This document shows positions 33,590 through 43,437 of a DNA stretch of 64,000 nt, piece after piece. The DNA lies in NCBI RefSeq assembly GCF_001688725.2, contig NZ_CP015401.2:3410001-3474000 (forward strand), written 5' to 3'. Every line of letters begins with the position of its first letter. The stretch's first letter is position 1. The notes beneath the pieces were generated by a model, which saw only the letters and a program-made list of their open reading frames with translations, had not been told where the DNA came from and searched no databases. This DNA comes from Bacteroides caecimuris (GTDB lineage Bacteria; Bacteroidota; Bacteroidia; Bacteroidales; Bacteroidaceae). The position numbers and the translations under genes are program-made.

Positions 33590-34207
33590 ATGACACACAG
33601 AGTTATGAATACATCACCCGAAATAGCCATTATAGAACCGAATACCCTCACCTGTCTCGGTCTGAAAGGAATCCTCGAAGAGATGATTCCAATGGCAACG
33701 ATACGTATCTTCCGGCGTTTCAATGAGCTAATGGACGATACTCCGGATATGTATGCCCATTACTTCATCTCCGCACAGGTCTACGTGGAGCACAATGCCT
33801 TCTTCCTTCCGCGAAAACGCAAAACGATTGTGCTGGCAAGCGACAGTCCGCAGTTTCAGCTAAGCGGCGTGCCCGTGCTCAACATTTACGAAGGAGAAGA
33901 AGAATTGGTGAAGAGTATCCTAAAACTTCACCAACACGCCCACCACGGCGGCTATCCGATGAAGGACATGCCACCCGTGCCTGCGCAGCAACCTTGTCAG
34001 GAACTGCTGTCCGCACGCGAGATTGAAGTGCTCGTGCTCCTCTCCAAAGGACTGATTAATAAAGAGATTGCAGACAAACTGAACATCAGTCTGACCACTG
34101 TCATCACTCACCGGAAGAATATCACTGAGAAATTGGGCATCAAGTCCGTCTCAGGACTGACTATCTATGCCGTGATGAACGGATATATCGAGGTAGACCG
34201 CATCTGA
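33590..34207 (+). CDS. LuxR-type response-regulator-like transcription factor
   Basis: A 205-residue protein. The C-terminal 60 residues are a LuxR helix-turn-helix (ELLSAREIEVLVLLSKGLIN, KEIADKLNISLTTVITHRKN). The N-terminal 120 residues resemble a receiver fold (IAIIEPNTLTCLGLKGILEE) but show no aspartate where the phosphorylation site should be, so it is probably an orphan or atypical regulator. I take the ATG at 33590, two bases after the preceding stop; an in-frame ATG at 33605 is equally possible. Close spacing suggests co-transcription with the FAD protein. It faces the convergent lipoprotein gene. Confidence 0.75.
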   Translation: MTHRVMNTSPEIAIIEPNTLTCLGLKGILEEMIPMATIRIFRRFNELMDDTPDMYAHYFISAQVYVEHNAFFLPRKRKTIVLASDSPQFQLSGVPVLNIYEGEEELVKSILKLHQHAHHGGYPMKDMPPVPAQQPCQELLSAREIEVLVLLSKGLINKEIADKLNISLTTVITHRKNITEKLGIKSVSGLTIYAVMNGYIEVDRI

Positions 34208-34250
34208 CGGCGACAAGAAATGCACACAGGCCGCCGCCACACAGATTCGT

Positions 34251-35582
34251 TTAATTGCCCCATGCTATGGCGCTGTATGTCATATCGGTAGCAGTATGGA
34301 CAGGTGCTTGCCATTCGCCTTGGTTCCAGTCATAATCGGCAACCGTATATGTGCCGTCCTTTTCGGACAATACGGTAAATGTGCCGGGGCGCTCAAAGTT
34401 GTGCGACACAGAGATTACCTTACCCCGCAAAACGGCAAACGGCTCTTGCGTCCACCACTCGCTTTGGGGGACGTCCAACAAGTAAAAACGGCTGCCGCCT
34501 TTATCGGCAGAATCCGAAACCACATACCCTACCTTCGTGGCAAAAGTATCCCCGCTTTCTGTTGCCGGAAGGCGCACGCTGAAATAAAACGGGATAAGCG
34601 CATCGGCCTCTACAGTTTCCTGTACATGAAATCTTGAGGGACTGTAAAGCACAGGCGCCCATTTTCCCTCACCGATTTTTGCCGACAATAGAATAAGCAA
34701 CCGTTGGTCTTGCGCAAACACTCCGGGATAGTCGCCAAACTGCTCCGCACTCAATCCTTCAGGCAGCGGAGATGCACTACCCATAACAGAACCGGAACCG
34801 ACATTCATCCGGGTCGGAACGGCATAGTTGCTTTGTTCCAAATCAGCGGAGATATTATCAAGGTAGTAGGAACCCTTTTGATTTCTCACAAAAGCAGAAA
34901 CCATACTATGTTTTCCGGTAACCAATGCCAATGTACCATAACCAGTGGTATACAACGGCCTCCATTCACCGGTACAGAAATCGAGGAAGAAGGGTTGCTG
35001 TATGCCGTGCGCTTTCGAAAGTCCGCACAATCCATAGGTATATACGCAGTTGGCGATGGAATGGAAATCCGGCCGTGTGCTGATGTCCCATACATTTGCT
35101 GATGCATTCGCTGTGCCATCCGCCCCTATCCTGTCAATCGTGTGCCGTTGGCTGTCGAGTGCATAGAGCCGGAAATCTTTGGGTGTCTGCCCGTCTGACA
35201 GCAATATCTTGCCCATCAACATTCTGTCGCCTTCTCTACGCAAGAATATATCGACACGGGAAGGCGGCATGCGGTAAGGCATACGCACGTCTATCCCATC
35301 CGGACGGCTCTCTGCAATCTCGGCAGCGACAGGACCTCGAAATCCTTCGGGAAACATCTGCTCACCGGTGTCCCAACGGAAGTCGTACTCCACACAGTCG
35401 TTTGCCTGAAAGCCATTGCCGTAAATATGTACGATATCGCCCGGCCGGAGCGTTTGCCCGGCTTCCGTCACTCCGTAGTCGGTCACTAATTGTATTTGTG
35501 ATGAATCGTCATCGTTGCCACATGCACTAAAAAGCCCGCAAAGAGAGAGGGTCAGGAGAATGGAGGAAAGAATAGATTTCAT
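34251..35582 (-). CDS. Surface lipoprotein with IPT/TIG-like N-terminus
   Basis: A 443-residue lipoprotein (lipobox LFSAC, Cys21, followed by GNDDDS, the acidic +2/+3 pattern linked to surface export in Bacteroidetes). Residues about 30-130 have the strand pattern of an IPT/TIG or PKD-like domain (LRPGDIVHIYGNGFQANDC). The remainder is beta-rich with repeats such as AVLRGKVISVSHNFERPGTF, possibly a propeller. It is divergent from the TonB receptor downstream (286 bp), so the two may serve one uptake system. No enzyme motif is seen. Confidence 0.65.
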   Translation of the reverse strand: MKSILSSILLTLSLCGLFSACGNDDDSSQIQLVTDYGVTEAGQTLRPGDIVHIYGNGFQANDCVEYDFRWDTGEQMFPEGFRGPVAAEIAESRPDGIDVRMPYRMPPSRVDIFLRREGDRMLMGKILLSDGQTPKDFRLYALDSQRHTIDRIGADGTANASANVWDISTRPDFHSIANCVYTYGLCGLSKAHGIQQPFFLDFCTGEWRPLYTTGYGTLALVTGKHSMVSAFVRNQKGSYYLDNISADLEQSNYAVPTRMNVGSGSVMGSASPLPEGLSAEQFGDYPGVFAQDQRLLILLSAKIGEGKWAPVLYSPSRFHVQETVEADALIPFYFSVRLPATESGDTFATKVGYVVSDSADKGGSRFYLLDVPQSEWWTQEPFAVLRGKVISVSHNFERPGTFTVLSEKDGTYTVADYDWNQGEWQAPVHTATDMTYSAIAWGN

Positions 35583-35867
35583 AGTTAATTTTATTTAGTG
35601 AATTAGTGAATAAGAATAATGGGTTGTAAATATAAGATAACCATGCAGTAAAGTATACGGTAGACGATTGCTTTTTATAAATTATTCACAAAGAATAGCC
35701 GGTCCTAATGGAATGAATGTGTCAAGCAGAATCAATGAATGCGTCAAACAGAATCGGAAACAAAAATCGGATGTGACGGAATAGAGCATACAACCGAAAT
35801 CCTAATAAATGAGGATTGCCCGTTTCTCTTATTTGCCGTTACTTTGCATCCGGTAAATGAACAACAA

Positions 35868-38315
35868 ATGAAGACAAAAAAGATTATGATTGCCCTCATG
35901 CTCCTGACAGCGGGGACAGCATGGGCGGAGAATTTCCCAAAAGACTCACTAAAAATAGTAGACATCGAAGAAGTGGTAGTGATTGCCACCCCGAAAGAGA
36001 ACCGTAAATTGCGTGATCTGCCGATGGCAGCCACTGTTTTATCGCAAGAGAACATGCGTGCCAATCAGGTGAACTCTGTGAAAAAACTGACAGGCATCGT
36101 CCCCAATCTGTTTATCCCCGATTATGGTTCCAAACTGACCACTTCCATTTATATCCGCGGAATCGGCTCACGCATCAACACCCCGTCCGTAGGACTTTAT
36201 GTAGACAATATCCCTTATATTGATAAATCTGCATTCGATTTTAACTATGCTGATATTGAACGTATCGACGTGCTTCGCGGGCCTCAAGCCACTCTCTACG
36301 GACGTAACACGATGGGCGGGCTTATCAAAGTGCATACCAAATCCCCCTTCACCTATCAGGGAACCGACATACGCATGGGAGCGGCAACCTACAATGACTA
36401 CAACATATCGTTGACCCACTATCACCGCCTGTCCGACCGTTTCGCATTCTCTACCGGTGGCTTTTACGAACACACGGGCGGTTTCTTTGAGAATTCGGCA
36501 CGCGACAATGAGAAGGTAGACAAAAGCAATGCCGGAGGCGGACGTTTCCGGGGTATCTATCTGCCGACATCCAATCTGAAAATAGGTCTGGCACTTAGTT
36601 ATGAATATAGCGATCAGGGTGGTTATCCTTATTATTACACCGGGATTACCCCCAGTGCGATAGCTAAAGCGAAAGAAAAGGGTAAAGAAATGACAGAAGA
36701 CCGGGCAGATTATATCGGTAAGATTTCGTATAATGACCGTAGCAGTTACCGCCGTGGGTTACTCAACACGGGTGTTAATATCGAATATCAAGCTCAAAAT
36801 TTTATATTAAGTGCTGTCACAGGGTATCAAAACTTGAACGACCGCATGTTTCTCGATCAGGATTTCACAGAAAAAGCAATCTATACACTGGAACAAAAAC
36901 AGAAGTCTAACACTATTTCTGAAGAAATTGTATTCAAATCGAAGGCAAATAAAAGATACCAATGGGCAACAGGAGTTTTCGGTTTATATCAAACATTGAA
37001 TACAAAAGGTCCTGTGACATTTTGGGAAGACGGGGTTAAAAATGTTATTGAAGGAAATGTAAACAACATTTTTGATGGCATGAAGCCTTCGGCTCCCAAA
37101 TTACACTTGGCTGTCAACAACCCTACATTATTGGTAGGCGGAGACTTCAGTACTCCTATTTGGAATGCGGGAGTTTTCCATCAATCGACATTGAATGACC
37201 TCTTTGTAAAAGGATTGTCTTTTACTATCGGCTTACGTTTGGATTACGAAAAGATGAGTATGAAGTATACTTCTGTGAGCGACCCCACCGATTTCAACTT
37301 CAGCATGAAAATGATGGCTCCTCCCCCAATGCCATCTATGTCGTTAGAAGCTAAAAATCTGCTCGCAAATGCTGGTTATGACGGGAAAATATCAGACGAT
37401 TATGTTCAGCTTCTCCCCAAATTCGCATTACAATATGAATGGGGAAAAAGAAACAATGTGTATGCAACCGTATCAAAAGGTTATCGTTCTGGCGGCTACA
37501 ACGTACAAATGTTTTCTGACCTTATCAGTGGAGATTTAAAAAACTCAATGATAGATGCCATAAAAGAGAGTGACGAGTTCTCCAAATTTGCTGCTATGAT
37601 TGACCAATATGTAGAGAAAGATGAAGTTCCTGAAGTAAAAGAAGCCACTCGCTATAAACCTGAATATTCATGGAACTATGAAGTAGGAAGCCATCTCACT
37701 CTTTGGGAAGGTAAACTTTGGGCAGACCTTTCCGCTTTCTACATGGATATGCATGACCAACAAATCTCTCAGTTCGCTGCAAGCGGTTTAGGACGTACAA
37801 CCCTTAATGCCGGAAAAAGTCGCAGCTATGGTGCAGAAGCCTCTCTCCGTGCCAACCTGACTAATAAACTAAGCCTGAACGTAAGCTACGGATATACTTA
37901 TGCTACCTTTACAGACTACGTTGAATATGAAAAGGATAAAGAGGGAAAACTTACTATAAAAGATGACTATAACGGCAAATACGTCCCTTTCGTTCCCAAA
38001 CACACCTTGAATATCGGTGGGGAATATGCCATCACTTGCAGCCCACGCTCCATATTCGACCGTGTAGTATTCCAAGCTAATTATAACGCTGCCGGACGCA
38101 TCTACTGGACAGAACAGAATGACGTAAGCCAATCTTTCTACGGAACATTGAACTGGAGAACGAATCTCGAAATCGGAGATGCCATGATTAGTTTTTGGGC
38201 ACGCAATTTCTTGAATAAGGACTACGCAGCTTTCTATTTTGAAACAATGAATAAAGGATTCATGCAGAAAGGACGTCCGATGCAGTTCGGGATAGACCTC
38301 CGATGCCGGTTCTAA
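35868..38315 (+). CDS. TonB-dependent outer-membrane receptor
   Basis: An 815-residue receptor: signal peptide ending AWAE near residue 20, a TonB-box-like IVDIEEVVVIATPKENR, a plug domain (YIRGIGSRINTPSVGLYVDN, IDVLRGPQATLYGRNTMGG) and a barrel ending FGIDLRCRF. It has no SusC-type N-terminal extension and no SusD partner, so it resembles siderophore, cobalamin or metal receptors more than glycan importers. The substrate is unknown. I use the ATG at 35868 because it opens a good signal peptide; upstream in-frame codons do not. Internal codon use around 36900-37700 is more A+T-rich than its ends. Confidence 0.85.
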   Translation: MKTKKIMIALMLLTAGTAWAENFPKDSLKIVDIEEVVVIATPKENRKLRDLPMAATVLSQENMRANQVNSVKKLTGIVPNLFIPDYGSKLTTSIYIRGIGSRINTPSVGLYVDNIPYIDKSAFDFNYADIERIDVLRGPQATLYGRNTMGGLIKVHTKSPFTYQGTDIRMGAATYNDYNISLTHYHRLSDRFAFSTGGFYEHTGGFFENSARDNEKVDKSNAGGGRFRGIYLPTSNLKIGLALSYEYSDQGGYPYYYTGITPSAIAKAKEKGKEMTEDRADYIGKISYNDRSSYRRGLLNTGVNIEYQAQNFILSAVTGYQNLNDRMFLDQDFTEKAIYTLEQKQKSNTISEEIVFKSKANKRYQWATGVFGLYQTLNTKGPVTFWEDGVKNVIEGNVNNIFDGMKPSAPKLHLAVNNPTLLVGGDFSTPIWNAGVFHQSTLNDLFVKGLSFTIGLRLDYEKMSMKYTSVSDPTDFNFSMKMMAPPPMPSMSLEAKNLLANAGYDGKISDDYVQLLPKFALQYEWGKRNNVYATVSKGYRSGGYNVQMFSDLISGDLKNSMIDAIKESDEFSKFAAMIDQYVEKDEVPEVKEATRYKPEYSWNYEVGSHLTLWEGKLWADLSAFYMDMHDQQISQFAASGLGRTTLNAGKSRSYGAEASLRANLTNKLSLNVSYGYTYATFTDYVEYEKDKEGKLTIKDDYNGKYVPFVPKHTLNIGGEYAITCSPRSIFDRVVFQANYNAAGRIYWTEQNDVSQSFYGTLNWRTNLEIGDAMISFWARNFLNKDYAAFYFETMNKGFMQKGRPMQFGIDLRCRF

Positions 38316-38427
38316 AATCCCTCAGCCCTCCACGAACATCATAGATGTGACTGCTGTTCATCGATTTCACCTGATTCTTGAAACACCGATAAATAAGGTG
38401 ATAACGGGTGAAAGCAAGGTATAAACA

Positions 38428-38459
38428 AAGGTGAAACCGTTCAATATCGGTTTCACCTT
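38428..38459 (+). terminator. Hairpin after the TonB receptor gene
   Basis: AAGGTGAAACCG (38428-38439) pairs perfectly with CGGTTTCACCTT (38448-38459) across an 8-nt loop, followed by ATTTCTC. It may be a weak terminator or part of the enclosing repeat element, whose GGTGAAA motif it shares. Confidence 0.5.
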
Positions 38460-38477
38460 ATTTCTCAAAATATCCCT

Positions 38478-38550
38478 TGAGCTAAAACAAATATCATTAT
38501 AGCTAATCCCGATATGCTTATAGCTAATCGGAATATGCTTATAGCAAATT
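38478..38550. repeat. 21-bp tandem degenerate repeats, sub-family A
   Basis: Units begin at 38478, 38499 and 38520 with a partial copy at 38541. The shared pattern is ATAGCTAATC followed by a few variable bases and ATATGCTT. The second and third full units differ at about three positions; the first is more diverged. Confidence 0.75.
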
Positions 38551-38750
38551 CACTGTCAGGTATTAATAGATAAACTGTCAGATATTAACAGTCTGGCCGT
38601 CAAGTATTAACTATCTGATGACAATATATTAATAGTTGAGTTACAGCATATATAGATTCAACACGTTGGACATATATAGCCAATACGTTGGAGCTATATA
38701 CCGGCCACATTGGATCTATATGCCCAACAACCGATATAAACAACTCCAAT
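38551..38750. repeat. 22-bp phased degenerate repeats, sub-families B and C
   Basis: Sub-family B: TATTAA recurs at 38561, 38583, 38605 and 38627, each 22 bp apart, preceded by CTGTCAG-like sequence. Sub-family C follows in the same phase: ACGTTGGA at 38663 and 38685 and ACATTGGA at 38707, each followed by a CTATATA-like stretch, with diverged units on either side (38641, 38729). The period is kept exactly while the sequence changes. Confidence 0.75.
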
Positions 38751-38912
38751 AGATGAAAGCGATAACAAGGGGCTTCACCTTATTTCACCCCACGCTTTCA
38801 CCCGTGACCTTCTTATTTACAAGGATTTCAGTTATAAGGTGAAATCGGTGGAACTTACGAATCAAAAGTTGATAGTACTTATACAAATCAGTAGGGAAAA
38901 ACAAATTCTCAT

Positions 38913-39422
38913 TCATTCCCGTACAACCATAGTCCGTATTTTCTGATAAGCAATACGCTCCGTACCATCCTTTACATAGATGATACCGCAACGCTGAAAC
39001 CCATGCTTCTCCAAGATATGCTGCATGACCTTATTATCCCGATGTGTATCCACCCGGACATTCGGCATCCGTTGAAAACACCAGTCCAGACAAGCTGCCG
39101 CCACCCCTTTCCTTGTGCCGTTCGTTGCCAACCGGTGCACTACCCCATAAGGTTCGTCATTCAACCATGCTCCCTCATAAATATGCTGATAAGTAGGGTC
39201 ATCACCCAATATAAAACAAAAAGTACCTGATATCACTCCTTGTTCATCCGCACAGACAAAGCTATGCCCCTCTTCAATCTCCTGACGAATCAATACTTCA
39301 GAAGGATAACCGTCAATCCATTGAGTAGTATTTCCGGTTGCACGCATAAAGGCACGGGCATAGTCATAAATCTCCATCACTAAAGGGAGATCTTTTATTT
39401 CGGTAGATCTGATTTCCATCAT
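38913..39422 (-). CDS. GNAT-family N-acetyltransferase
   Basis: A 169-residue GCN5-related acetyltransferase. The N-terminal strand-helix (IRSTEIKDLPLVMEIYDYAR), acetyl-CoA loop region (LATNGTRKGVAAACLDWCF, a variant of the usual R/QxxGxG/A) and C-terminal VRVDTHRDNKVMQHILEKHG with GFQRCGIIYV are in order. The acceptor is unknown. Transcribed alone on the minus strand; its 3' side faces the phased-repeat element. Confidence 0.85.
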   Translation of the reverse strand: MMEIRSTEIKDLPLVMEIYDYARAFMRATGNTTQWIDGYPSEVLIRQEIEEGHSFVCADEQGVISGTFCFILGDDPTYQHIYEGAWLNDEPYGVVHRLATNGTRKGVAAACLDWCFQRMPNVRVDTHRDNKVMQHILEKHGFQRCGIIYVKDGTERIAYQKIRTMVVRE

Positions 39423-39458
39423 TTGAAAAGTTATTCAAGAATAAAACAGATAATAAAA

Positions 39459-40517
39459 TTACTCATTGATAGCTCCACAATGGGGGCATACACCTTTTTG
39501 CTTCAACTTTTCCCCACAACGCCCACAACGATACTTATACCCAATGTTCCGATGGACTTTCTTCGCAAAAACCAGCATAAAAAAGGCAAGGAACAGATAA
39601 CCGATATAAATGTGTGTCATCAGGATAAAGAAGAAATAGCAGAAAATACAACAAGACATCAACCCCAACAAATAAAAAATTGCCGCTGCAGGAGTCAACT
39701 GACGGAACAAATCATCAAGCACCGCCAATGCGACAATTAAAAACAGCCAGATACTCAGCAAAAAGACTGAAAGAATGAAAGGAACTTTAAAAGGCGACAA
39801 GGTAGGATTGAAATAGAAATGTTCCCATGTTTCCGGTGTAAAAACCTGTATGGACTCATAAATCGTTGCACTGAAAGCCATCAACAAACAGAGGAACAAC
39901 GGATAAACACTGTCAATATCATTAAAATACACCATCTGCAGCTGTTTCCGACGGAAAGCACGAAGCAGCCAAACACCGACAAACAACGCGAATATAACCA
40001 CAAAATAGGAAGCGTGCGTATCACTAAACAAATGAATGGCCTGCGAGATACTATCCGTAGGAACAAAAGACCGCTTCAGTTCCACCTCACGTATCCACCC
40101 CTGTTCGTCCTGTGTATGTGCCAGCTTCACCCAAATACTATCCACACTATCGGCAGGGTGCACGGCAAATTCGGCTACCACCACGCGGTCACCCCGGTAG
40201 AGATTGATATACGTATCCTTGATAGGCAGGCACTCCAACGAGATGGAATCCGCCGTTAATTCCAGGTTCGTGTTCCAGGTATAATGCCGTTCATAAAGGT
40301 AATTCAGAGAGTCCTTCGTTTTCTGCGACATCCCTTCAGAGGAAAGATTGGGACGAGTATAATGACAAGACGAGAAGAAAAACAGCAGAACCACCACAAA
40401 GGGTACGAAAGAGACAAAGGAAAACAGATTCTCCCACCAACCATCCAACAAGCCGGTTTCGGGGAAATACCCTGATACTCTGTGTCCTCCGCATCCTCTG
40501 CGATGAATTATTCTCAT
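39459..40517 (-). CDS. Multi-pass membrane protein with SH3-like and zinc-ribbon parts
   Basis: A 352-residue protein with a hydrophobic N-terminal segment (about 30-50), an extracytoplasmic part holding an SH3-like stretch (YRGDRVVVAEFAVHPADSVD, TQDEQGWIREVEL), then four to five helices, and a C-terminal zinc ribbon CGRCGEKLKQKGVCPHCG. I know no named family for the whole. The ATG at 40517 overlaps the peptidase U32 stop (ATGA), implying coupling; a longer frame to 40553 would overlap more. Third gene of metA - U32 - this gene. The function is not evident. Confidence 0.65.
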   Translation of the reverse strand: MRIIHRRGCGGHRVSGYFPETGLLDGWWENLFSFVSFVPFVVVLLFFFSSCHYTRPNLSSEGMSQKTKDSLNYLYERHYTWNTNLELTADSISLECLPIKDTYINLYRGDRVVVAEFAVHPADSVDSIWVKLAHTQDEQGWIREVELKRSFVPTDSISQAIHLFSDTHASYFVVIFALFVGVWLLRAFRRKQLQMVYFNDIDSVYPLFLCLLMAFSATIYESIQVFTPETWEHFYFNPTLSPFKVPFILSVFLLSIWLFLIVALAVLDDLFRQLTPAAAIFYLLGLMSCCIFCYFFFILMTHIYIGYLFLAFFMLVFAKKVHRNIGYKYRCGRCGEKLKQKGVCPHCGAINE

Positions 40518-42343
40518 TGTTCCGCTTTTACTTTCATTTGACAATGCTTGCAATCAAATTCCAGACGGAAACGTTTGCCATCATTTGACACCAGATAATA
40601 AGGTTCTTTATAAGGTGAGCGCACCCGCTGATGAATGGGACACCATCCCATGCTATAACGCAAACAATGTTTGCAGAACATCAATACCGCATCTTCTACC
40701 GCCGCTTTCTCGTAAGCCATGGCGACACGCTGTACGCCATGCTCTTCATAGAAAGACACCGCACGGCTGTTCATCACATTCCCCAAATAGGTCAATGCCG
40801 TTTGCGGAAAAGCATGATCGGTCTGTTTCCACATTGCCAATTCCTGACGATAGTTTATCCGACGGGCAGCTATCAGCTTATCTGTTGCCTGCCGACGGAA
40901 GTCCGCCAACACGGAAACAGGCAGAAACCAGTTTTTTGCAAACGATATTTTTATCTCTTTCGCTTCGAAAGGTGTATTCCCCAATTTGGCAAGCTGTGTT
41001 TTCAGATTCTCCGTCTGTGGCGTACGTGCCAATTCCTTTTCGCGGGAAAGGCTCAGCGTGACGCTGTTGTCATCTTCATCGGTCAACGTCAGCGAGAAGC
41101 CGAACTCATTATCGGCAAACAATATGCTTACAGCAATCTTCCTTTCAGCCGACTTCCGTGAAAGCACTCGCTCAAATTCCTGATCAAAATTACGATATAA
41201 TGTGGTACGAGGCTTGATGCGAGGCATTTCCTGTGGATATAGTTTGTTGCTGTCCACCCGGTTGATGCGGAATCCCTGTAAACGTCCCTGTTCGTCGATA
41301 TAGCAAACGCCGTCACCGTTATTAAAGGATTTCAGCCCGGCAACTGTCAGATAATTGCCGCGAATCTCCTTCACAGTCCCCATCTCCTCGCCCAACGACT
41401 TGGGAGTGTTGAAAGAGAAAATCTCTTTGTCACGTCCATGCAGGAAATAATGTGTGAATCCGCGACTGAAACTCTTATCCAGTTGCGGCTTAAACTCGAA
41501 ATTGCACGTACCCGAAGAAGCCCTTACATATTCCGGACGACGGGCAAAGATGGCATCCAGCTTCTGACGATAAGCAGCCGTTACATTCTTCACGTAAGAA
41601 ACGTCTTTCAGTCGCCCTTCTATCTTGAACGAGGAAGCTCCGGCATCCAGCAATTGCTCCAGTTCGTCACTTTGATTCATATCTTTCAGGGAAAGCAGAT
41701 GTTTGTCTTTAACAATCACTTTCCCGTCCACGTCTACCAGACTAAAAGGCAACCGGCAGAATTGCGCACATTCACCCCGGTTGGCACTGCGACCGAAACA
41801 GGCTTGGCTGACGTAGCACTGCCCGCTATAGCTGACACAAAGTGCCCCATGTACGAATACCTCTAAAGGCACTTCCGGACAATTTTCGTGTATCTTCTTT
41901 ATTTCACGCAACGATAGTTCCCGCGCCAGGACTACTTGCCGGAAACCCGCCTCCCAAAGGAATTTTACTTTTTCCGGTGTACGGTTGTCCATTTGTGTAC
42001 TGGCATGAAGCGGTATCGGAGGAAGATTCAACTTCGTGATCCCCATATCCTGCACAATCAGCGCGTCCACGCCAATCCGATAAAGTGCATGAATCATCTC
42101 CTCCGTCTCTTTCAACTCTTCTTCTTTCAGAATCGTATTGACCGTGACATAAATACGTGCATGATACAAATGGGCATGCTGCACCAATGCTTCAATATCT
42201 TCCAATGAGTTCACAGCCGCCGCACGTGCGCCAAACTTGGGAGCACCGATATATACGGCATCCGCCCCATGATTGATTGCTTCAATACCACATTCCAGTT
42301 TTTTTGCCGGAGCGAGAAGTTCTATTTTACGCTGCTTTATCAT
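40514..42343 (-). CDS. Peptidase U32-family protein
   Basis: A 609-residue protein of the U32/YhbU-RlhA-TrhP group. The N-terminal TIM-barrel begins [20 protein letters not shown] and includes [24 protein letters not shown] and the cysteine-bearing segment [20 protein letters not shown]. Family members are radical-free RNA hydroxylation factors or collagenase-like peptidases; long forms like this with a C-terminal extension (ending [14 protein letters not shown]) are more like the RNA-modification group. The ATG at 42343 overlaps the metA stop as ATGA, so the frame extending to 42430 inside metA is not used. Confidence 0.85.
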   Translation of the reverse strand: MIKQRKIELLAPAKKLECGIEAINHGADAVYIGAPKFGARAAAVNSLEDIEALVQHAHLYHARIYVTVNTILKEEELKETEEMIHALYRIGVDALIVQDMGITKLNLPPIPLHASTQMDNRTPEKVKFLWEAGFRQVVLARELSLREIKKIHENCPEVPLEVFVHGALCVSYSGQCYVSQACFGRSANRGECAQFCRLPFSLVDVDGKVIVKDKHLLSLKDMNQSDELEQLLDAGASSFKIEGRLKDVSYVKNVTAAYRQKLDAIFARRPEYVRASSGTCNFEFKPQLDKSFSRGFTHYFLHGRDKEIFSFNTPKSLGEEMGTVKEIRGNYLTVAGLKSFNNGDGVCYIDEQGRLQGFRINRVDSNKLYPQEMPRIKPRTTLYRNFDQEFERVLSRKSAERKIAVSILFADNEFGFSLTLTDEDDNSVTLSLSREKELARTPQTENLKTQLAKLGNTPFEAKEIKISFAKNWFLPVSVLADFRRQATDKLIAARRINYRQELAMWKQTDHAFPQTALTYLGNVMNSRAVSFYEEHGVQRVAMAYEKAAVEDAVLMFCKHCLRYSMGWCPIHQRVRSPYKEPYYLVSNDGKRFRLEFDCKHCQMKVKAEQ

Positions 42344-43257
42344 TGAATATCGTTGATGTTGTAAGGTGTTTCCTGATAAACGAAGTAATTCAACCAATTG
42401 GAGAACAACAAATTGGCATGAGCACGCCAACGTACCAACGGGCCTTTTTCAGGATCATTGTCTATATAATAATTGCGGGGCATCTCTATCGGCAAGCCTT
42501 TATTGAGATCGCGACGGTATTCCGTGTCCAGCGTCAGCGGAGAATATTCGGAGTGTCCCGTGACAAAGAATTCACGACCGCCCCGTGCCATTGCCATATA
42601 GACACCGGCATCTTCCGATTCGGAAAGCAACGTCAATTCCGGAACTTTCAGAATGTCTTCCCTGCGCACTTCCGTATGACGGCTATGCGGCACATAGAAA
42701 CAATCATCAAAACCACGGAAGATGGAGTGGAAAGGTTCCAATACCCGATGTTCAAAGATACCGAACATCTTCTCTTTCAACGGATATTTAGGAACTCCAT
42801 AATGATGATACAATCCGGCCTGCGCAGCCCAGCATATATATAAAGTAGAAGTGACATGCGTACGTGCCCAATCAAAGATTTCCGTAATCTCATCCCAATA
42901 GGTCACCTCTTCGAAGTCCATCTGTTCTACAGGAGCTCCGGTGATAATCATACCATCATACTTCTCGTGACGCATCTGGTCAAAATCCGTATAGAACGTT
43001 TTCATGTGTTCTATCGGCGTATTCTTTGACGTGTGGCTCTTGATCTTCATAAATGAAATCTCCACCTGAAGAGGTGTATTGGAGAGTAAGCGCACCAAGT
43101 CCGTTTCCGTTGTAATTTTCAACGGCATCAGATTCAGAATCACAATCCGTAGCGGACGAATATCCTGTTGCGTAGCGCGGGAAGTATCAATAACAAAAAT
43201 ATTCTCTTCCTTCAAAAGCTCTATCGCAGGTAGTTTATCGGGTAAATTTAAAGGCAT
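42340..43257 (-). CDS. metA: Homoserine O-acyltransferase MetA, Glu111 type
   Basis: A 305-residue MetA/HTS-family enzyme acylating homoserine for methionine synthesis. The catalytic Cys142 lies in [11 protein letters not shown], with His235 and Glu237 in GHSEY. Residue 111 is glutamate (GAPVEQ). In this family Glu at 111 directs acetyl-CoA use and Gly directs succinyl-CoA, so O-acetylhomoserine is the expected product despite the usual succinyltransferase label. That matches MetY at 16.8 kb. First gene of a three-gene coupled operon. Confidence 0.93.
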   Translation of the reverse strand: MPLNLPDKLPAIELLKEENIFVIDTSRATQQDIRPLRIVILNLMPLKITTETDLVRLLSNTPLQVEISFMKIKSHTSKNTPIEHMKTFYTDFDQMRHEKYDGMIITGAPVEQMDFEEVTYWDEITEIFDWARTHVTSTLYICWAAQAGLYHHYGVPKYPLKEKMFGIFEHRVLEPFHSIFRGFDDCFYVPHSRHTEVRREDILKVPELTLLSESEDAGVYMAMARGGREFFVTGHSEYSPLTLDTEYRRDLNKGLPIEMPRNYYIDNDPEKGPLVRWRAHANLLFSNWLNYFVYQETPYNINDIQ

Positions 43258-43284
43258 AATCGCTATATATTAGTAATTTGAGTG

Positions 43285-43292
43285 CAAAAATA
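43285..43292 (-). promoter_or_regulatory. metA -7 box
   Basis: The minus strand reads TATTTTTG, an exact TAnnTTTG match, 27 bp before the metA ATG. Confidence 0.5.
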
Positions 43293-43391
43293 CGAAAAAT
43301 ATAGCAGATTATAGGGAGGTAGCTTATTTAGAAGACGTACAAATTAAGTCAATTTAAACATAGAAGCATAACAACCAATCAATAAAAGCCT

Positions 43392-43399
43392 TATTTTTG
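43392..43399 (+). promoter_or_regulatory. Ferredoxin gene -7 box
   Basis: TATTTTTG matches TAnnTTTG, 38 bp before the ATG at 43438. No clear -33 element is seen. Confidence 0.5.
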
Positions 43400-43437
43400 C
43401 CGGAGAAATTAGTACTAATAATTTAAATCTTAGAAAA

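Larger units (their letters stand above)
38362..38847. repeat. Nested inverted-repeat element enclosing a phased repeat array
   Basis: Outer arms CGATTTCACCT (38362-38372) and AGGTGAAATCG (38837-38847) match perfectly. Inside them are ACGGGTGAAAGC (38404-38415) and GCTTTCACCCGT (38794-38805), also perfect. The roughly 490-bp interval has no open gene and holds the 21/22-bp arrays listed separately. The layout suggests a non-autonomous mobile or structured element. Confidence 0.6.

Noticed and set aside
38478-38750. CRISPR array
   Set aside because: Units are 21-22 bp with no constant repeat/unique spacer alternation, the sequence drifts through three sub-families, and no cas genes are present.
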